Shown here: piece by piece, positions 49,685-58,395 of the stretch
Layout: each line of letters opens with the position of its first letter
Position numbering within the stretch: the stretch's first letter is position 1
Assembly: GCF_014836555.1 (NCBI RefSeq)
Contig: NZ_JACSQQ010000012.1
Location: 62,447 to 122,311, forward strand
Length of the DNA: 59,865 nt
Source: Oerskovia rustica
GTDB lineage: Bacteria; Actinomycetota; Actinomycetes; Actinomycetales; Cellulomonadaceae
Reading direction: 5' to 3'
Made by a program: the position numbers and the translations under genes
The notes under the pieces: generated by a model
Database searches by the model: none
Told to the model about the DNA's origin: nothing
Seen by the model: the letters and a program-made list of their open reading frames with translations, nothing else

Positions 49685-52176
49685 TCGTTGTCGCCTCCGG
49701 TAGCGGCGGCCGCGTCGTACGACGGGCCGCTCCCTTCTGTCGCGGTGTCGCCCGCGTCGGGCCACACCCAGTCACGGACCGAGGGGATGTCCTCGCCGTG
49801 CTCTCTCGTGTACTGCCGTGCTTCGAGGCGGGCGTCCACCATCTTCTGGCGCAGACCTGCCGCCTTCGACCGCAGCGACGGCACGCGGTCGATGACGTCG
49901 ATCACCAGGTGGAACCGGTCGAGGTCGTTGAGCATGACCATGTCGAACGGCGTGGTGGTCGTGCCCTCCTCCTTGTAGCCGCGCACGTGGATGTTCTCGT
50001 GCCCGTTGCGGCGGTAGGTCAGGCGGTGGATGAGCCACGGGTACCCGTGGTACGCGAAGACCACTGGCTTGTCCGTGGTGAAGAGCGTGTCGAAGTCGCG
50101 GTCGGAGAGCCCGTGCGGGTGCTCCTTCTCGTCCTGCAGGCGCATGAGGTCCACGACGTTCACGACGCGCACCTTGAGCCCGGGCAGGTGCTGACGCAGC
50201 AGGTCGGCCGCGGCGAGCGTCTCCAGGGTCGGGACGTCGCCCGCGCAGCCGAGCACGACGTCGGGGTCCTCGCCCGGGACCTCCGTGCCGGCCCACTCCC
50301 AGATGCCCAGGCCCCGGGTGCAGTGCGCGACGGCCTGGTCCATCGTGAGGAAGTTCGGCGCCGGCTGCTTCCCCGCGACCACGACGTTGACGTACTGGCG
50401 CGAGCGCAGCACGTGGTCGTAGGTCGAGAGCAGGGTGTTGGCGTCCGGCGGCAGGTAGACGCGGACGATCTCGGCCTTCTTGTTCACCACGTGGTCGATG
50501 AAGCCCGGGTCCTGGTGGCTGAAGCCGTTGTGGTCCTGACGCCACACGTGGCTCGAGAGCAGGTAGTTGAGGCTCGCGATCGGGCGGCGCCACGGGATGT
50601 CGTTCGTGATCTTGAGCCACTTGGCGTGCTGGTTGAACATCGAGTCGATGATGTGGATGAACGCCTCGTAGCACGAGAACAGGCCGTGCCGGCCCGTCAG
50701 GAGGTAGCCCTCGAGCCACCCCTGGCACTGGTGCTCGGACAGCATCTCCATGACGCGACCCGCACGCGCGAGGTGCTCGTCGACGTCGGGCCCGAAGAAG
50801 TCCGCGTTCCACTGCTTGTCCGTGACCTCGTAGACGGCCTGCAGGCGGTTCGACGCGGTCTCGTCGGGGCCGAAGATCCGGAAGTTGTCCGGGTTGAGGC
50901 GCACCACGTCCGTGAGCCACTGACCCAGGACCCTCGTCGCCTCCGACGTGCCGCCGCCGGGTGCGCTGACCTCGACCGCGTAGTCGCGGAAGTCGGGCAG
51001 GCGCAGGTCCTTGAGCAACAGGCCGCCGTTGGTGTGCGGGTTGTCGCTCATGCGCAGCGTGCCGGGAGGTGCGAGCCTCGCGACGTCCGCGTCGAGGCGG
51101 CCCTCGTCGTCGAACAGCTCGTGGACGCGGTACGAGTCGAGCCAGTCCTTGAGGTCCTGCAGGTGCTCGGGGGTGTCGCGCGCGCTCGCGAGCGGCACCT
51201 GGTGCGAACGCCAGGAGTCCTCGGTCTTCTTGCCGTCGATCGACTGGGGTCCCGTCCACCCCTTGGGGGTGCGGAAGACGATCATGGGCCAGGCGGGGCG
51301 CTCGTCGTTGCCCGCCGCGGCGTCGGCCTTGATCTGCGCGATGTGGTTGAGCACCTCGTCGAGCAGGACCGCGAAGCGGCGGTGGACCTCGTAGTGGTCC
51401 TCGCCGTCGAACCCGCCCGTGAAGAAGTACGGGGTGTGGCCGTAGCCGATCATGAGGTCGCGCAGCTCGTCGTCGCTGATGCGCGCGAGGATCGTGGGGT
51501 TCGCGATCTTGTACCCGTTGAGGTGCAGGATCGGCAGGACGACGCCGTCGTTGACCGGGTTGACGAACTTGTTCGAGTGCCAGCTCGTGGCCAGGGGGCC
51601 GGTCTCGGCCTCGCCGTCGCCCACGACCGCGGCGACCAGCAGGTCCGGGTTGTCGAACGCGGCACCGTAGGCGTGGGAGAGCGCGTAGCCGAGCTCGCCG
51701 CCCTCGTGGATCGAGCCGGGGGTCTCCGGGGCGACGTGCGAGGGGATCCCGCCCGGGAACGAGAACTGGCGGAACAGCCGGCGCAAGCCCTCGGTGTCCT
51801 GGGTGATGTCGGAGTAGACCTCCGAGTAGGTGCCCTCGAGGTAGGAGTTCGCGACGAGACCGGGCCCGCCGTGACCAGGGCCCGTGACGTAGATCGTCGA
51901 CTGCTCACGCTCGACGATCGCGCGGTTCAGGTGCGCGTAGAGGAAGTTCAGGCCGGGCGTCGTGCCCCAGTGGCCGAGGAGGCGCGGCTTGACGTCGTCC
52001 CGGGTGAGGGGCTCGCGCAGCAAGGGGTTCGCCAGCAGGTAGATCTGGCCGACCGACAGGTAGTTGGCGGCCCGCCACCACCCGTCGACACGCGCGAGCG
52101 TCTCCTCGGAGAGGGGGGCGACCTCGGCGGATCGCCAAGGGGTTCCTTCTGTCGGACGCGAGGTGGTCGTAGTCAT
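49681..52176 (-). CDS. xfp: Xylulose-5-phosphate/fructose-6-phosphate phosphoketolase
   Basis: TPP enzyme splitting xylulose-5-phosphate or fructose-6-phosphate with phosphate to acetyl phosphate and a shorter sugar phosphate. In 831 residues: [58 protein letters not shown], the TPP motif [50 protein letters not shown], and [17 protein letters not shown]. Full length. Starts an operon with pta and ackA, each joined by a 4-nt overlap, so acetyl phosphate can go to acetate plus ATP or to acetyl-CoA. GGAG lies 6 nt before ATG 52176. Confidence 0.97.
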   Translation of the reverse strand: MTTTTSRPTEGTPWRSAEVAPLSEETLARVDGWWRAANYLSVGQIYLLANPLLREPLTRDDVKPRLLGHWGTTPGLNFLYAHLNRAIVEREQSTIYVTGPGHGGPGLVANSYLEGTYSEVYSDITQDTEGLRRLFRQFSFPGGIPSHVAPETPGSIHEGGELGYALSHAYGAAFDNPDLLVAAVVGDGEAETGPLATSWHSNKFVNPVNDGVVLPILHLNGYKIANPTILARISDDELRDLMIGYGHTPYFFTGGFDGEDHYEVHRRFAVLLDEVLNHIAQIKADAAAGNDERPAWPMIVFRTPKGWTGPQSIDGKKTEDSWRSHQVPLASARDTPEHLQDLKDWLDSYRVHELFDDEGRLDADVARLAPPGTLRMSDNPHTNGGLLLKDLRLPDFRDYAVEVSAPGGGTSEATRVLGQWLTDVVRLNPDNFRIFGPDETASNRLQAVYEVTDKQWNADFFGPDVDEHLARAGRVMEMLSEHQCQGWLEGYLLTGRHGLFSCYEAFIHIIDSMFNQHAKWLKITNDIPWRRPIASLNYLLSSHVWRQDHNGFSHQDPGFIDHVVNKKAEIVRVYLPPDANTLLSTYDHVLRSRQYVNVVVAGKQPAPNFLTMDQAVAHCTRGLGIWEWAGTEVPGEDPDVVLGCAGDVPTLETLAAADLLRQHLPGLKVRVVNVVDLMRLQDEKEHPHGLSDRDFDTLFTTDKPVVFAYHGYPWLIHRLTYRRNGHENIHVRGYKEEGTTTTPFDMVMLNDLDRFHLVIDVIDRVPSLRSKAAGLRQKMVDARLEARQYTREHGEDIPSVRDWVWPDAGDTATEGSGPSYDAAAATGGDNE

Positions 52177-52406
52177 CGCACGCTCCAGCTGTACCGGGGA
52201 ATGGTGGCACCTTCATACAACCTCATCCATGGGGGCAACGCATGGTTTCGACGGCCCCACGGGATGTGAGGTGCGTCGGTCGAGGCAGAAAAGGACGAAG
52301 GTCCCGACCGCTGCGTCGAGAGGTCCCGGGACGGTCGATCTCGTCCGGGGGAGTGGTCTGGGTCACGTCGGGGGTCGGGGATTCTCTCCGGTCACCCCCG
52401 CCCGGC

Positions 52407-52412
52407 TACCGT
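52407..52412 (+). promoter_or_regulatory. Leaderless -10 of the SURF1 gene
   Basis: TACCGT, then 6 nt, then GTG 52419. The 240-nt gap to xfp holds both divergent promoters and no further gene. Confidence 0.55.
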
Positions 52413-52418
52413 GGAGTC

Positions 52419-53387
52419 GTGTCCGACCAGGCCCCCTCTCGCCCCGGCTTCTGGGCTGTCGCCCGCCGCCCCCGCATGATCGGCTTCCTGCTGCTCTTCC
52501 TGCTCGCGGCGGGCGTGTGCGGCCGCCTCGGGGTGTGGCAGCTCGACCGTGCCTACCAGCGGGCCGAGCTCGCCGAGCAGCACGAGATCGCCGAGGCCGA
52601 GGCCGAGGCCGCCGGCCCCGAGGGGCTCGGGGTCCTGCTTCCCCCGCAGTCGACGTTCCCGGGCGAGCTCGTGGGACGCCAGGCCTGGGTCGAGGGCGAG
52701 TACGAGCCCGAGGGCCAGCTCCTCGTCGCGGGGCGCGCGCTCGACGGGCGCACGGGCTACCTGGTCCTGACTCCGCTGCGCGTGAGCGACGACGGCACGG
52801 GCGGCGAGTCCTGGGCCGACCTGTCCGGTCCGCCCGTGGTCCCGGTCGTCCGTGGCTGGGTCCCGACGACGGACGGCCCGGCCCTCGAGGTCCCGTCCGG
52901 CGAGGTGCGGCTCGCCGCCTACCTCCAGGCCTCCGAGGCCGCCGGCACCGGCGGGCTGCCCGAGGGGCAGACCGACTCCATCTCCTCGGCGGCGCTCGCC
53001 AACGTGTGGGGCAACCCGATCTACGGCGGGTACCTCGTGCTCATGGAGTCCGACCCTGCGCAGCTCTCCGCGGCCGACGGCGGTCCCCACCTCCTGCCTC
53101 GGCCCACGATCGAGGGCGGCAACGGGGTCAACGTCCAGAACGCCTTCTACGCGCTCCAGTGGTGGATCTTCGGCGCGTTCGCGGTCGCGCTGTGGGTGCG
53201 GCTCGTGCGCGACGAGGCCGCGGGCGGGCGCAAGCGCTCGGACGGCGTCGGGGGCGGGATCGCCGGGTTGCCCGACCTGCCGCCGGCACCGCGCGGCGAG
53301 GTGCCCGACGCCGGTGGGAGCGAGGCCGCCGGCGGCACGGCGGGGGCCGCGTCGAACGGCGACCCGGTCAGCCGTCCGACGGTGTGA
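52419..53387 (+). CDS. SURF1 family cytochrome oxidase assembly protein
   Basis: Membrane protein that assists haem insertion into cytochrome c oxidase. In 322 residues: N-terminal membrane helix (about 20-36) followed by CGRLGVWQLDRAYQRAEL, the extracytoplasmic domain with LVGRQAWVEGEYEPEGQLLV and PVVRGWVPTTDGPAL, and the C-terminal helix after NAFYALQWWIFGAFAVALWV, then a long cytoplasmic tail of about 60 low-complexity residues. No oxidase genes are nearby. Last 20 nt overlap the YceI gene on the other strand. Confidence 0.9.
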   Translation: MSDQAPSRPGFWAVARRPRMIGFLLLFLLAAGVCGRLGVWQLDRAYQRAELAEQHEIAEAEAEAAGPEGLGVLLPPQSTFPGELVGRQAWVEGEYEPEGQLLVAGRALDGRTGYLVLTPLRVSDDGTGGESWADLSGPPVVPVVRGWVPTTDGPALEVPSGEVRLAAYLQASEAAGTGGLPEGQTDSISSAALANVWGNPIYGGYLVLMESDPAQLSAADGGPHLLPRPTIEGGNGVNVQNAFYALQWWIFGAFAVALWVRLVRDEAAGGRKRSDGVGGGIAGLPDLPPAPRGEVPDAGGSEAAGGTAGAASNGDPVSRPTV

Positions 53388-54081
53388 GCTCGAGCAGCAT
53401 CTCGACGGTCCCTGCGTCCTCGACCTGGACGAAGCCGAGGTTCGGCGCGGTCACGCCGTAGTCGGAGAACGTCACGGGGATCGAACCGCTGACCTGCGCT
53501 CCGGCGCCCGCGGTCCTTGCCTCGAGGGTCGCGGTGACCTCGTGCGGGACGCCCTTGATGGTGAGCGTGCCCGCTGCCTGGACCGTCGCGGTGCCGGTCG
53601 CCAGACCGGAGAGGTCGACGGGGGCGGTGAGGACGAAGGTCGCGGTCGGGTGCTCGCCGGTGTCGAGGATGCCCAGGAACTGCCGGTCGCGTCCCGAGTC
53701 GTCGGTCTCGACGGTCGTCATGTCGACCTCGATGCTCGCTGCGGTGAGGACGCCGCCCTCGACCGTGACCTCGCCGCGCACGTCGCTCGTGCGTCCGACC
53801 ACGGTCACGTCCTGCCCCGAGAGCACCTCGTCGACCCGGTAGCCCGCCTGGGACTCGGTGTCCACGGCGTAGACGCCGTCCTGGACACCGTCGACGGGCG
53901 AGCCCGACGAGCCCGCGCCGTCCTGCGCGGCCGAGGTGTCGTCGCTGGGTGCCGCGGAGCCGATCGACAGGGGAGCGGCCTCGGTGCCGGCCTGCGAGCG
54001 GGCGTAGACCCACGTGCCACCGAGCAGGAGGAGCGCGCACAGCATCGCGATCCCGACGGTCAGCGCGATCGTCTTCTTCAT
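53368..54081 (-). CDS. YceI family protein with N-terminal membrane anchor
   Basis: YceI proteins are lipocalin-like and bind isoprenoid quinones or other lipids. The 237-residue product has a membrane segment or uncleaved signal (about 4-26, IALTVGIAMLCALLLLGGTW), a low-complexity spacer (about 35-65), then the YceI domain: YAVDTESQAGYRVDEVLSGQ, TAASIEVDMTTVETDDSGRD, FLGILDTGEHPTATFVLT, LTIKGVPHEVTATLE and VTFSDYGVTAPN. ATG 54081 chosen; ATG 54093 would add four residues. A perfect 14-bp palindrome lies 17 bp upstream. Confidence 0.87.
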   Translation of the reverse strand: MKKTIALTVGIAMLCALLLLGGTWVYARSQAGTEAAPLSIGSAAPSDDTSAAQDGAGSSGSPVDGVQDGVYAVDTESQAGYRVDEVLSGQDVTVVGRTSDVRGEVTVEGGVLTAASIEVDMTTVETDDSGRDRQFLGILDTGEHPTATFVLTAPVDLSGLATGTATVQAAGTLTIKGVPHEVTATLEARTAGAGAQVSGSIPVTFSDYGVTAPNLGFVQVEDAGTVEMLLELTPSDG

Positions 54082-54097
54082 GGCCCCTCGCATCCTC

Positions 54098-54111
54098 GTT
54101 GAACGTTCAAC
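54098..54111. promoter_or_regulatory. Palindromic operator upstream of the YceI gene
   Basis: GTTGAACGTTCAAC, perfect 14-nt palindrome in an AT-richer patch, 17-30 nt before the ATG. TTGAA-N2-TTCAA sites are typical MarR-family targets; no marR gene is in the window. Confidence 0.6.
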
Positions 54112-54276
54112 CAATCCTGAGGGTTCTTCCTGGGGAATGCCTGGAAGCAGGGCGTCGTGTCTGCTGTGCATCCGGGTGTGCGCCGAGGACCTCGTCGTCC
54201 CGGCGGGTCGTCGGGCTGCGCCGGGACACGTCGGAACGGCGCGAGCGTACCGGCAGGTCAGGGCGTCGCGGGACAG

Positions 54277-54315
54277 CGTTCAGGGCGTGGTCGGTGTCCG
54301 GCCACGCCCTGAACG
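54277..54315 (-). terminator. Terminator of the ABC exporter operon
   Basis: CGTTCAGGGCGTGG (54277-54290) pairs with CCACGCCCTGAACG (54302-54315), extended inside by a U-G and CGG/CCG to a TGT loop; 18 bp. It begins 18 nt past the stop at 54334. Confidence 0.85.
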
Positions 54316-54333
54316 GTCCCGCGCGGGGACGGG

Positions 54334-56067
54334 CTACTCCTGCTGCCAGGAGCTCCAGAGGCGCGCGTAGTCGCCGCCCGCCGCGACGAGCTCGTCGTGC
54401 GGCCCGATCTCGGTGATGCGCCCGCCGTCCACGACGGCGACCCGGTCGGCGTCGTGCGCGGTGTGCAGGCGGTGGGCGATCGCGACGACGGTGCGCCCCT
54501 CGAGGACGGCGTTGAGCGAGCGCTCGAGGTGCCGGGCCGCGCGCGGGTCCAGCAGGGACGTCGCCTCGTCGAGGATCAGGGTGTGCGGGTCGAGCAGCAC
54601 GAGCCGCGCGAGCGCGACCTGCTGCGCCTGCGCTGGCGTGAGCACGTGACCGCCCGAGCCGACCTCGGTCGCGAGCCCGTCGGGCAGGGCCTCGACCCAG
54701 CCCCGGGCGTCGACCGCCGTGAGCGCCGCGAGCAGCGCGGCGTCGTCCGCGTGCTCGTCGGCCAGGCGCAGGTTGTCCGCGAGCGACCCGACGAACACAT
54801 GGTGCTCCTGCGTGACGAGGGCGACGTGACGGCGCAGGTCGTCGAGCGGGAGGTCGACCAGCTCGACGCCGCCCACGGTCACGGAGCCGCCCGTGGGCGG
54901 GTGGATGCCTGCGAGCATGCGCCCGAGCGTCGACTTGCCCGCGCCCGACGGGCCGACGACCGCCAGGCGTTCGCCGACCGCGAGGTCGAGGTCGATCCCG
55001 TGCAGCACGTTGTGCCCCTCGCGGTACGCGTACTCGACGTCCCGCGCCACGACGTGCTCGTCCGTGGGCACCTCGTCCCCGGCCTCGCGGTCGCTGTCGA
55101 CGAGCTTGACGCCCACGATGCGTGCGAGCGAGGTCGCGGCGACCTGGATCTCGTCGAGCCAGAAGATGAGCTCCCAGACGGGGCCTGCGAGCTGGAACGC
55201 GTACATGGCGATGGTCGTCACCGCGCCGATCGTCGCGTGCCCGGTCGAGAGCATGTAGCCGCCCCACACGATGACCGCGACGGGCGCGAGCACGAACGTG
55301 AAGTCGACCACCGGGAACAGGACCGTGCGCAGGTTCAGCGTGTACCTCTCGGCCGCGAAGGCCTCGCGCAGGTCCGCCTCGACCCGGGCCCGGCGCCGGG
55401 CGCCCAGGCGCAGGGCGTCGACCGTGCGGGCACCCTCGACCGACTCGGTGATGGTGCCGTTGAGCGCGGCGTACGCCGCGGACTCACGCTGGTACCCGGG
55501 TGAGGCGCGCCGCAGGTACCAGCGCGAGACGACGACCATGAGCGGGACGCCGAGGAACAGCGACACGGCCACGAGGGGCGAGGTGAGCATGCTCGCGACG
55601 ACCGTGAGCAGGATCGTGACGACCGCGACGATGAGGCGCGGGACCCCGAACCGCACGGCGTGCTGGATGCGGTTGACGTCGTTCGTCGTGCGCGCGACGA
55701 GGTCTCCCGTGCCGGCGCGCTCGACCGTCGACAGCGGCAGCGTCGTGACCGTCTCCAGGAAGTCCTCGCGCAGCTCGGCGAAGACCGTCTCGCCGAAGAT
55801 CATCGAGGACTTCTGGGCGTAGCGGATGAGCACGGCCTGGACGAGCACCGCGCCCACGCCGATCGCGATGACCTGGTTGACGTAGGCCGAGGTGGTGCCC
55901 TGGGCGACCGCGTCGACGAGCCGGCCCAGGATCCACGGGCCTGCGAGCCCCGCGATCGCCGCGACGGTGTGCAGGACCGCGAGGCCGACGAGCGGCCTGC
56001 GGTGCTCGCGGACCAGGTAGGCGGTGTGCTGGCGGACCTGGGAGGCGTCGGCGATGGGGAGCTTCAT
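54334..56067 (-). CDS. Heterodimeric ABC exporter subunit with intact Walker motifs and degenerate signature
   Basis: Half-transporter of 577 residues: membrane domain (about 20-310, six hydrophobic segments; GTGDLVARTTNDVNRIQHAV), then the nucleotide-binding domain with Walker A VGPSGAGKST (371-380), Q-loop TQEHHVF, Walker B LILDEATSLLDPRA with the catalytic Glu, and the switch histidine in AIAHRLHTA. The signature is LTPAQ (476-480) instead of LSGGQ. ATG 56067 overlaps the stop of the partner gene (ATGA). With the partner's intact LSGGQ it can form one complete ATP site. Substrate unknown; multidrug or lipid export is typical. Confidence 0.92.
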   Translation of the reverse strand: MKLPIADASQVRQHTAYLVREHRRPLVGLAVLHTVAAIAGLAGPWILGRLVDAVAQGTTSAYVNQVIAIGVGAVLVQAVLIRYAQKSSMIFGETVFAELREDFLETVTTLPLSTVERAGTGDLVARTTNDVNRIQHAVRFGVPRLIVAVVTILLTVVASMLTSPLVAVSLFLGVPLMVVVSRWYLRRASPGYQRESAAYAALNGTITESVEGARTVDALRLGARRRARVEADLREAFAAERYTLNLRTVLFPVVDFTFVLAPVAVIVWGGYMLSTGHATIGAVTTIAMYAFQLAGPVWELIFWLDEIQVAATSLARIVGVKLVDSDREAGDEVPTDEHVVARDVEYAYREGHNVLHGIDLDLAVGERLAVVGPSGAGKSTLGRMLAGIHPPTGGSVTVGGVELVDLPLDDLRRHVALVTQEHHVFVGSLADNLRLADEHADDAALLAALTAVDARGWVEALPDGLATEVGSGGHVLTPAQAQQVALARLVLLDPHTLILDEATSLLDPRAARHLERSLNAVLEGRTVVAIAHRLHTAHDADRVAVVDGGRITEIGPHDELVAAGGDYARLWSSWQQE

Positions 56068-57887
56068 GACACGCCCTTCGAGGCGTCGGTGAGCTCGGCG
56101 GAGCCCGTGGGCAGGTGGTCGTCGTCGGGTTCGGCGGGAGCCTCGTCCATCGAGCGCCCGACGACGGCGCGGTAGCGTGCGGCCTCCTCGCCCTGGTGCG
56201 CGTCGAGAGGGCGGTGCAGGAGGTCGCGGTGAGTGCCGTGCGTGACGACGCGGCCGTCCTCGACGAACAGGACGTCGTCGACGTGGTCGAGCACGAGCGG
56301 GCTCGCGGTCACGATGAGCGTGGTGCGCCCGCGCCGGACCTCGGCGAGGCGTTCGGCGATGCGGGCCTCGGTGTGGGCGTCGACCGCGCTCGTGGGCTCG
56401 ACGAGCACCAGGATCTCGGGGTCGGTGAGGATCGCGCGGGCCAGGGCGACGCGCTGGCGCTGACCGCCGGACAGCGAGCGGCCCTTCTCGGGGAGCTCTC
56501 CCGCGAGGCCGTCGGGCACCGAGTCCAGGACGTCGTGCGCGTCGGCCATCATGACGGCCCGCAGGAGCTCGGCCTCGAGGCTCCCGCCACGGACGTCGAT
56601 CTCCTCGCCGAGCACGCCGGAGAACAGGTGGGGCGTGGCCTCGGCGACGACGATGCGTTCGCGCACCACGTCCTTGTCGAGGTCGGAGAGCCGGATCCCG
56701 CCCAGGTGCACGGGCGTGCCCGCCTCCGCGACGTCGTCGAACCGCCCCATCCGCGTGGCGATGCGCGCCGACTCGTCCGGGTCCACGCTCACGAGCGCGA
56801 CGACGCGGCCGGGCGTGAGCTCGACACCGCTCGCGTCGTCGACCAGGGGCGCCCCGGCGGGCGGTGCGGACGCCGTGCCCGGGGTCGCGCCCGTCGCGGG
56901 GACCACCGAGAGCACCTTGACGAGCTTCTTCGCGGCCACGTGGGCGCGCGTCGTGATCTGGAGCGTCTGGGTCGCGATCTGCAGCGGCCACGACAGGAAC
57001 GCGGCGTACCCGTAGAAGGCGACGAGCTGGCCCGGGCTGATGTCCCCGGCCACGGCCGCGTGCGCGCCCAGGTACAGGACCAGGGCGACGAACAGGCCGG
57101 GCAGCAGGACCTGGAGCCCGTCGAGGTAGGACTGCGTGGTCGCGACGCGCACGCCCGTCTCGCGGACGGCCTGCGACTGGGTGCGGTAGCGGTCCGTGAA
57201 GACCTTCTCGCCGCCGATGCCGCGCAGGATGCGCAGGCCCGAGACGGTGTCCGCGCCCAGGGTGGTCAGTCGGCCCGACGCCTCGCGCTGCGCGGCCTGG
57301 CGCTGCTGGAGGGGCTTGACGAGGAACGCGAGGATGCCCGCGACGACCGGCAGCCCGAGGACCACGACGAGGCCCAGCTGGAGCGAGGTGCTCAGCATGA
57401 TCCCCGCGACCACGGCGTACGCCATGAGGGAGCCCGCGAAGCGCGCCGCGATCGCGTAGACCTCGCCCACGCGCAGCGCGTCCGACGCCACGGCGGACAC
57501 GACCTCGCCCGTGGGGAGCTCGTCCGTGATGGTGTGCCCCGAGCGCGCCACGGTGTCGCCGACGAGCTGCGAGGTGGTGAAGGCCGAGCGCAGCCAGTTC
57601 TCGATGTCGAAGCGGTGGCCGAGAGCAGCGGCGCCCACCTGGACGAGGCCGATGCCCAGCATGACCGCGGCCCAGCCGAGCAGGACCGCACCGAAGCCCG
57701 CGTCGAGGCCCTCGTCGAGCGCGCGGCCCAGCACGTAGGGCATGACGGCCTGGCACACGAACGTGACCATGCCGAGGAGGACGGCGACCAGGAGGATGCC
57801 CCACTGGCGGCGCGCGAGCCACCAGAGGAAGGCGCCGGGGCCGGTGAGCGGAGGGGTGCCCGGGTCGGGGAGGGGGAGGGGTCGCAC
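56064..57887 (-). CDS. Heterodimeric ABC exporter subunit lacking Walker A
   Basis: Half-transporter of about 607 residues. The membrane domain (about 25-320) has six hydrophobic segments and DELPTGEVVSAVASDALRVG. In the nucleotide-binding domain the P-loop position reads VALVSVDPDESARI (364-377): no G-x2-G-x-G-K-S/T at all. Walker B is EILVLVEPTSAVD (Asp replaced by Val), the switch His is replaced (VTASPLVLDH), but the signature LSGGQRQR (472-479) is perfect. This is the mirror image of the partner. GTG 57887 chosen from the -10; ATG 57899 is possible. Confidence 0.88.
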   Translation of the reverse strand: MRPLPLPDPGTPPLTGPGAFLWWLARRQWGILLVAVLLGMVTFVCQAVMPYVLGRALDEGLDAGFGAVLLGWAAVMLGIGLVQVGAAALGHRFDIENWLRSAFTTSQLVGDTVARSGHTITDELPTGEVVSAVASDALRVGEVYAIAARFAGSLMAYAVVAGIMLSTSLQLGLVVVLGLPVVAGILAFLVKPLQQRQAAQREASGRLTTLGADTVSGLRILRGIGGEKVFTDRYRTQSQAVRETGVRVATTQSYLDGLQVLLPGLFVALVLYLGAHAAVAGDISPGQLVAFYGYAAFLSWPLQIATQTLQITTRAHVAAKKLVKVLSVVPATGATPGTASAPPAGAPLVDDASGVELTPGRVVALVSVDPDESARIATRMGRFDDVAEAGTPVHLGGIRLSDLDKDVVRERIVVAEATPHLFSGVLGEEIDVRGGSLEAELLRAVMMADAHDVLDSVPDGLAGELPEKGRSLSGGQRQRVALARAILTDPEILVLVEPTSAVDAHTEARIAERLAEVRRGRTTLIVTASPLVLDHVDDVLFVEDGRVVTHGTHRDLLHRPLDAHQGEEAARYRAVVGRSMDEAPAEPDDDHLPTGSAELTDASKGVS

Positions 57888-57892
57888 GGTCA

Positions 57893-57902
57893 CTAACATT
57901 AG
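57893..57902. promoter_or_regulatory. Shared promoter/operator between the ABC exporter and DUF3817 genes
   Basis: CTAACATTAG, CTAA and TTAG half-sites around CA. It contains the minus-strand TAATGT (57901-57896), 8 nt before GTG 57887, and the plus-strand TAACAT (57894-57899), a candidate -10 for DUF3817. A repressor here would control both directions. Confidence 0.45.
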
Positions 57903-57957
57903 GTGTGGCCACCGACACCGGGCCACGGATTTTCGCTCAGCGTAAGGAAACCTTCCC

Positions 57958-58395
57958 ATGACCACGCCCGACCCCGCCGGCTCGCAGACGACCTCCGACG
58001 CAGCGGCGGACGCCCCGTCGCAGGAGGTCGTGGACCGCGCCGTCCGCAAGGCCCGCGGTGCGCTCCAGCGCTACCGCGTGATGGCCCTCATCACCGGTGT
58101 GATGCTCCTGATCCTGTGCGTCGAGATGATCGTCAAGTACGGCGTCGGGCACTTCGTCGACGTCGACGGCGTGATGCGCTTCGTGGGCTGGATCCCGTTC
58201 GCGCACGGCTGGGTCTACGTGGTCTACCTCGTGACGGTCCTGGACCTGTGGTCCAAGATGCGCTGGAGCTGGGGCCGTCTGGCCACCATGGTCTTCGCGG
58301 GCGTCGTGCCCGTCATGTCCTTCATCCTGGAGAAGAAGGTGCACCGCGAGGCCGAGGCCAAGCTCGACGCCCTCGTGGAGCAGTACGCGCGATGA
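57958..58395 (+). CDS. DUF3817 membrane protein
   Basis: A 145-residue actinobacterial membrane protein. A hydrophilic N terminus (1-38) is followed by three hydrophobic segments (about 42-60, 75-95, 107-123) containing RYRVMALITGVMLLILCVEM, GWIPFAHGWVYVVYLVTVLD and LATMVFAGVVPVMSFILEKK, the family core. Function unknown. ATG 57958 follows AAGGAAA. Its TGA overlaps the ATG of moeZ, so the pair is translated together. Confidence 0.88.
   Translation: MTTPDPAGSQTTSDAAADAPSQEVVDRAVRKARGALQRYRVMALITGVMLLILCVEMIVKYGVGHFVDVDGVMRFVGWIPFAHGWVYVVYLVTVLDLWSKMRWSWGRLATMVFAGVVPVMSFILEKKVHREAEAKLDALVEQYAR

Noticed and set aside
56064-57887. Frameshift or pseudogene explaining the missing Walker A
   Set aside because: The frame is continuous with sensible protein before and after, the signature motif is intact, and the partner subunit has complementary losses, which suggests a functional asymmetric exporter.
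54334-57918. A single 1194-codon open frame on the minus strand covering both ABC genes
   Set aside because: It is the frame of the second half-transporter extended upstream through the first, where it is out of frame with the recognisable protein. Real proteins in the two frames overlap by ATGA. High GC removes stop codons from shadow frames.
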